Positions 57,786 through 64,000 of a DNA stretch of 64,000 nt are shown here, piece by piece (position 1 is the stretch's first letter; each line of letters opens with the position of its first letter). The translations under genes were made by a program, and so were the position numbers. Source of the stretch: Rhinopithecus roxellana (taxonomy: Eukaryota; Chordata; Mammalia; Primates; Cercopithecidae); assembly GCF_007565055.1 (NCBI RefSeq), contig NC_044554.1, forward strand, positions 137,577,463 through 137,641,462, read 5' to 3'. The notes below the pieces were generated by a model that did not search any database, was not told where the DNA came from, and was given only the letters and a program-made list of their open reading frames with translations.

Positions 57786-58455
57786 CTATTCAGGCTACTT
57801 TTTGCTTCCAAATGATTTTTAGAATAATTTTTCCTAATTCTGTGAAAAATGACATTGGTAGTTTGACAGGCATAACATCAAATATGTAAATTGCTTTAAG
57901 CAGTATGACCATTTTAATGATTTTGATTCTTCTAATCCATGAACTTGAGATATTTTTCCTTTTTTTTTTTATCTCAAATGTCTTTCAGCAGTGTTTTATA
58001 ATTCTCCTCATAAAGATATTTCACCTCCTTGGTTAGCTGTATTCCTAGGTATTTTATTCTTTCTGTGGCTATTGCAAATGAGATTGCATTACTGGTTTGA
58101 CTCTCAGCTTCAGCATTATTGGTATATACATTGCTACTGATTTTTCTATATTGGTTTTGTATCCCGAAACTTTACTGAAGTCATTTATTACTTCTAGGAG
58201 ACTTATTAATTGTCTTTAGGGTTTTCTCGGTAAAGAATTGTATCATCAGTGAATAGACAGCTAGACTTCCTTTTTTCCTATTTGGATGCCTTTTATTTAT
58301 CCCTTTTACCCAATTGCTTGGGCTAGAACTTTCAGTACTATGTCAAATAGAATTGATGAGAACGGCACAGTTGTTCCAGTTTTCAAAGAGACTGCTTCCG
58401 TCTTTTGTCTATTAAGTATGATGTTGGCTGTACGTTTCTCATAAGATAGAACCTA

Positions 58456-60679
58456 AAATTTTTTAAAAGTTCATCATAAACTAGGAAATTCCCAACAAAC
58501 AGAAATAACTCAATAGAAGCAGGTAGTCTACTATATTGTAATGGTTGTTGCATAAAATAATTGAACCACAGCTTTCAACTCATTAAAGATTTAGTAATAA
58601 TTTGGCATAAATGAGTATAAATTCAGTATAAATAATATTAATGGGATTTAACCATTTCACTTCTGTTTTGATAGTCTCAAACCGTCAAAAAATATGTAAT
58701 CCATAATATCATTCGCTAACACTGTTATAAGGAAAATTGTGATTTGTTGTGATTTGTTTGTGACAATAAAAGTACCTAAAAGAGAAATGGTCAACATGAT
58801 TCCCCAGTGAAAAAGGGACAAAGTAAATCTCAGCAAAAATAGGTATACCATTTGGCCAATAAAGCCTCCCTTTAAGGGTTCTCATTTCTATATCCCTTCC
58901 AAGATCCCAAATGTAATATTTATTGGTCAATCTGCATTGCCTTTCTTAAATATAAGTACTAAAATTATTTTAGCCCCAGGCATTACAAAACCCAGTCACA
59001 CCCAATCTCAAGCTAATCTATAAGTTAATATTTTTTTCCAGAAAACATAAAGCAATTAAATGACTGTATTTAAGTACAGACTAATAATAATCAAATTTCA
59101 TTTACATCAATGAAACAGAAAAATCTTAAAAATCAGAACTTCACAACATTTTCACTATCAATAACCCATTGAGTTGCATTTTCCTTCATTAACTGATATT
59201 CAGTATGTTTTAGATAATAGGGTTTCACAGAACACCAACATGAGATTGGGGTAAAAATGACTGATTTGAATTATTAGTCTTACATAGCCTGTATAATTTG
59301 AAGTAAGCTATAGTTCCTTTTTCTCTATTCTTATATATATCTACATGATAATTCTAATATATATTCACATATCAAGTGAATTTTGGTTTTATTACAAAAA
59401 TGATATACTATATATATTATTATAAATACATATTTTTACTTAAGATGATGTAACTCTCCAGGCTGAAATTCACACTCACATTTTTAATAAATGCATAGCA
59501 AGAATTTACCACAATTTTGGGGGCCATTTCTCCATGATGGCAAAGATGAACAACATTGCCACAAACATTTCTCTATAGACAGAGAGACAGAAGGACAGAG
59601 GTGGGGGGAAAGGAAGAATTGAGATTGAGAGTTAGAATGTGTGAAAAACAATATTACTAATATTATCACTACTCTGATTTTCAGTCAAAAACGATGTGGC
59701 CCTTGATTATGTAATTGTTTTAATTGTCATTTCAATAAATGTTCAATATTTTATGCCCATACCATTTTATTGTTTTGATATTTCAGATTTGAGCTCTTCA
59801 CCCATTTAATTCATATTTAATACCTTTTTATAGCTAGAATTACTTTTAGAAAATATTGTTCTATTTTGAGAGCTGTTCCTGGATTTGAGTTTGTAGCTAT
59901 TCATGGTTATCATATGGTAAGTTTATTTCATTTTGTTGTTTGATTTGTGCTACATCTGAAGCAGGAATGCTCCTTTACTAACATGTCGTTTCAGATTAAA
60001 GAACTTGATTTTTTTTTTTTCTACTCATTTTTCTGTGACTCAAGAGAATGACTGGTGAGAGACTGGGACAAAGGAGAGTCAAAAAGGTTGAATTTTTGTA
60101 AGATGTTTTAATTCAGTTCTCCATTCAAAAATCTTTTTGAAATGTCCTATACCGGGACACACTTGTTGGTCATGGGAGAAACCTCCCCAACTCAGATGGT
60201 TTCCCTCAAATTCAGGGTGTGGCCTTAGAGCCTTCTCAGATGCTGATTTCCCCAATCTATTGTTTTCAATTCTCTTTAGGAGGCAGAGTTTCTTTAAGAT
60301 GGAGAATATTTTATTTCATTACAATATAATTTCCAATGTTGTTTCTTATCCTTCTCTCATTCTATAACATACATATTTTAGTTATTGTTTTTAATTGCAA
60401 GAACAAAAACCTATTCCAGCTTCTTAGAGAAAAAAGAAAATAAGCATAAGGATAATAGTCTTTCACAAGATCCAATAAGTAGTTGAAAATAAGTCCTTAG
60501 AAAGAAAAGAACCAGATTAGCTCTGCAGAAGTTTGTGAATCTTCAGTGCTGCTACCATTATTGAGACCCAAATTTGAAATTTTCAAATTCCATGATTGAC
60601 AATGCCTTAGTCTGCCACCTAGCCTTGCACTAATCAATGTGGCCAGAAGGTTTGGTCATATCCTACAGACATGTCTACT
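58456..60679. other. Unique AT-rich sequence, no gene seen
   Basis: No exon, RNA gene or clear repeat. The ORF at 60137-60367 covers a slightly GC-richer patch but has no motif. Confidence 0.5.
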
Positions 60680-60845
60680 AGGCAGGACTGCTACATAATT
60701 TTATATAGACAAGTGCAATGTGAAAATGCGGGTTCCCTTGTTCAAAACTTATTAAGAATTTTAAACGAGCCACGGCAGAGAATTAAAACATGTGTAGGGC
60801 CCTTTGAAACTGCATAGGTCACATATCCATGAAGCCAGCATGGAG
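60680..60845. mobile_element. Old MER-type DNA-transposon relic (possible)
   Basis: 'gacaagtgcaatgtgaaaat' followed by 'gcgggttcccttgttcaaaa', 'aaacgagccacggcagagaa', 'tgtagggccctttgaaactg' and 'ccatgaagccagcatg' resemble a common old hAT/MER repeat. The name is not secure. Confidence 0.45.
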
Positions 60846-62455
60846 ATCATGGAATCTGCATAGATGTGCTAGCGAGAGGGGAAGAAATTCCCAGAAGCAG
60901 TAGCAATTGGACAGAGGAAATTTTTTTTTAATGTTTAGTACACTGTACATGCCTTACTATTTTAAATGGAGGCCAGGCACTTCTAATACTGATCTTTTTA
61001 TAACCTTATATTGTCTCTGACAGCTGGGGTCTACAGCAGCCTCAAAAATGTCATAGGTTTTAAACTTCTCCCTCCATGCCATTCTTTCTACTACCCTACA
61101 AATTTTTTTAGAGCCTAGTGCAGTGTTTATCAAGCTATCTGACATGACAACCCAGTTTTTGTTTATTGTCAAATAGTTCAGCCTAATATATACAAAATAA
61201 GAACACAGATTATTTGAAGAATACAATAATACATCTCAATTTTTATTATTAGATTCAATATTATAATCTATTAAATATAAGCAGGATAAACGTACATAGA
61301 ATAAGACAAGATTTTAGAAGAGAAGCCATAAATATTTGTTGAAAGTGTTGATATGGGCGACTAATACAGAAAAACACAATGACTCTTGCAACTTTTTTTT
61401 TGTTTGGCAATCATAAGAAAGAATAGGAGTAAAATTGTAATTTCCCATACTAAATACCTACACATGCAGTTTGAATAAACACCATATATGAGATTATTTA
61501 AAATTTGTGATGTGACAAATATGCTTCTCTCCTTAATAACTATCATTGTTACAATTTTCTCCTGATACCTCTGGTTTTCTTAATGATGTAAATACAAAAT
61601 AAAAGGAAACATAGGAAGAACATTTAGAAGCAACATAAGTGTTCCTAAACAGAGATATTAAATGGTTTCTTCACACAGATGTATTCATCTAGACTAAGTC
61701 TCTTCAGGGACACCTCAGTTCATCACAGCCCTGAGGTAGCTTCAGGAAGAAAAGAGAAATTCCAGGCCTCAGGGGGCTGCTTATAATGCCAGCTGCCCCA
61801 GCTGCAGTGGTAACATAAATGAAGAATATCCCCATTTTACCTGGAGTTTAAGTGCAAAATATACAGTGGATGTTAATGTATAAGAAATATCACATCTAGA
61901 AGTAGTGATACATACTCAGAGTCCAAATTATTAATTTTGTAATAATTGATATAATACTGTATTATCTTCAAATCAGCAACTAATAAAATTAAAACAATAA
62001 CTCTGAGTATATCGCAACTCAAAAATTTCTTTAAGGGATCTGGAGATGAGAATGAATGTATAATTTCATATTCCATTCACAGTGTTCAAATACAAGCTTT
62101 TTGGTAGACTAAAAAATAACCTGTGCATCAGATTTACTAATGCTCCAATTCTCAAATATGATGGAACTAGAAAAAAGTCCTTTGTAAAGCTAGTTCTCTA
62201 AGAGAAAACTATTGTCATAAATTCTTATCACTTGTGTTTTTAATATATGTAAATAGCTTAGGACATATAATGAATAAGGTCTTGCTCTAAGTATCAGTTC
62301 CATGGCTGGCTCCACTTGCATGCTATTTTTTTTTTTCTCCTCTACCCATACTTAGCTTACACTACTGAGCAATGTCATCTCTTAAACTGCTATTTATTTA
62401 TTATTAGTATTGAATATTGAAAATTAGCTATATATTTTTCTGATTTTAAAATAAG
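60846..62455. other. Unique sequence, no gene seen
   Basis: A mildly GC-richer patch at 61690-61820 shows no exon structure. The minus ORF 60957-61226 has no recognisable motif. Confidence 0.5.
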
Positions 62456-62459
62456 TAAC

Positions 62460-64000
62460 TGCACATTGTGAGAATTTTGTAAAATAGAAAAAAATATTTT
62501 AAAAATCTCAAATAATTTAACTGCTGAGAGGAAAAGTTGCCTATATTCTATTATAGTTTCTTACATAGTTAAGATCAACATTATATTTTCTATTTTTATC
62601 TCTGATTCCAACTTCTAGTTCTCTTTCCAACATAAGCAGATTCCATACTTTTTGCACTATACATAATGCTGAACATTTTGGTAGATCATCACATATTCCT
62701 TATAAACATAAATTTTCCCAGTAAAATTATGAATCTCTCTCCATCCTCCATATTCTTGTAATTTAAAAACAAAATATTTGATAGGATATGACAAACATGT
62801 ATTTCCTTTTAATCATTTGGTTTTATTAATTTAATTTATCAGAATGTGGTAGGCTCTTTGAGTTGAATAATGTTAATTCAATTTTTTTCCCCCCTACTCC
62901 TGCATTGTATTATTGCTTCTGTACTAGTTGTTTTGGTTTCTGCTTCAGGAATTCTGTCCTCCATATCCATTCTGAGATTCCTCACTGTTTTCCTTGTACT
63001 GTTTTACTCTTCATGCTGGAAGGGCATCTTAACATTACTGTTCAAATTATAGTAATGCCAATCAGCTTTTAATGATAGTTTCACTTTTTCTCATTTAATT
63101 GCCAGCACGTTTTAGATTATCCCTCTTTTTAAGATATTTTTTGTTGATTTTTGTTTTGAATTTCCAAAACAGATAGTTGAATGAATCATATTTCTTAGTC
63201 CATGCTATGTCATACAATTAATCAATATGATGATTGTCACATTTTTCCCCTTAAATTTCCAGTTCTGATTCCCATTCCATCCATCATAGCAGTGACTTTA
63301 ATGTTTTGTTATGAGTATTTTGACAAGTATGTGTCTTTAACGAATATGCTATTTGATGTATACACACATTTTTTGCTTATAAAAATGAGATAGTGTTATA
63401 GGTTCTTTTGTTTTTCCCCCCTTTAGTTAAGACTGAGCTTTTAAATGAATTCATATAACTTAGGTACATCAAATTCTTTACAACTACCATCTACACAGTT
63501 ATTTCTATCGCTTGATACATACTCATTTTCTTTGTTATGGATATCTACTTGTCTAACAGTTCCTGATAGCCCAAGCAGTGCTGCAATGAATGAATTTATA
63601 TAGATTTCCCTCGTGAACTTATTAAGAAATTCTCTATCCTCTAAACATAAGAATAAGATCGCTGGACAATAGGATTTCGCCATTCTTAATTTCACTAAAT
63701 GCTATCAGATTACTTTCCAGAGAGTCAATTCTAGTTCACATACCAATTAGAAGTATGTAAAGACTTGTGTTCCCTATTTCCAAATAGCCCAATTTGTTAA
63801 TTAAAAAAATCTATTAAGCATAAAGCAGTGTATCAGTCATTTTAATTTGGAATTATTTCATTACTGAGGAATTTGTATCAGCATATCTGCATATATTTGT
63901 TGTTATTTCCCATTTTTTGTATTTATATATTTCATTCATTTTTCATTTTGGTTTATTTTTTCTTTCATATATTAGTTAATAATCAACATATCTCATTGAT
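62460..64000 (-). mobile_element. L1ME-type LINE relic, antisense (runs off the window)
   Basis: 63575-63800 follows the antisense 3' region of L1ME-age elements: 'agcagtgctgcaatgaatga', 'agaataagatcgctggacaa', 'atcagattactttccagaga' and 'ttctagttcacataccaatt' parallel 'aacaatgctgcaatgaac', 'ggaattgctgggtcaaa', 'aaattgccctccaaa' and 'atttacactcccacc'. The lower part (62460-63560) has similar flavour but is weak. Confidence 0.45.

Larger units (their letters stand above)
55425..58455 (-). mobile_element. L1 (L1MA/PB-age), antisense, 5'-truncated, split twice
   Basis: The 3' end on the minus strand begins near 55425 ('ttgcatatgcaggtttgtga' on plus). The element then runs through the 3' UTR and ORF2 C-terminal half to the RT region at about 58455. 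It is interrupted by a THE1/MST LTR (56855-57217) and by a solo LTR (57294-57785). The L1 reads continuously across both junctions: '..ggtaatgggatg' to 'cctccagctttttgg', and 'ggctatt' to 'caggctac'. ORF2 is broken throughout. Confidence 0.9.

Noticed and set aside
57412..57811. GC-rich ORFs of 76-96 codons on both strands, possible CpG-island gene promoter
   Set aside because: They lie inside an LTR with TG...CA ends and a target duplication. No exon structure follows.
1..64000. CRISPR array, operon, origin, riboswitch or other prokaryotic-type system
   Set aside because: The window is mammalian nuclear DNA dominated by Alu, L1, MaLR, L2 and MIR. No spaced identical repeats or gene clusters exist.
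1..64000. Nuclear mitochondrial insertion
   Set aside because: I saw no stretch resembling mitochondrial genes, and the tRNA-like locus fits nuclear tRNA-Glu, not the mitochondrial one.

Overview
This is a stretch of non-genic, AT-rich primate nuclear DNA made almost entirely of transposable elements and old unique sequence. I find no host gene with introns. The organism is most likely an Old World monkey (macaque, baboon or vervet type) rather than a human. Two young Alu copies (10532-10838 and 23821-24110) carry the diagnostic bases of the cercopithecid AluYR subfamilies: 'ctcaagcctgtaatccc', 'actagcctggcgaggtgg' and 'gatctggccactgc' or its complement. Human AluY has different bases at these sites.

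Layout. 0-5.8 kb: one antisense Alu, an old LTR-like fragment, AT-rich unique DNA, a polypyrimidine tract, a TA/CA microsatellite and a (CT)35 microsatellite. 5.8-9.9 kb: a pogo/Tigger-like DNA transposon split by an antisense L1 whose 5' UTR is joined directly to mid-ORF2. 10-18 kb: AluYR, MaLR LTRs on both strands, L2 and MIR relics, a 42-bp perfect palindrome. 18-25 kb: two related LTR-like copies about 6.25 kb apart, enclosing probable ERV debris, a tRNA-Glu(UUC)-like pseudogene and a second AluYR. 26-37 kb: an old HAL1/L1M element interrupted by a nearly full-length, decayed antisense L1 (30185-36376) and then by two Alus. 37-39 kb: an ERV1-type LTR and a MaLR LTR bracketed by an 85-bp, 84/85-identical inverted repeat. 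39-45 kb: two sense L1M fragments in a row. 45-50 kb: an MLT1A-type LTR split by an Alu, whose edge is copied again 4.06 kb away, and an RPL23A processed retrocopy with an intact 155-codon ORF sitting inside another Alu. 50-55 kb: L1M, Alu and hAT-like relics. 55.4-58.5 kb: an antisense L1 split by a THE1/MST LTR and then by a CpG-rich 492-bp solo LTR with a clean 5-bp target duplication. 58.5-64 kb: mostly unique AT-rich DNA with a probable L1ME relic at the end.

The elements do not work together as a pathway. What the window records is an insertion history. The best leads are the CpG-rich solo LTR, the near-identical inverted repeat, the intact RPL23A retrocopy, the local 4-kb duplication and the tRNA-like locus. 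I did not find an undescribed biological system. Repeat family names are given from recognition by eye and were not confirmed by any search.
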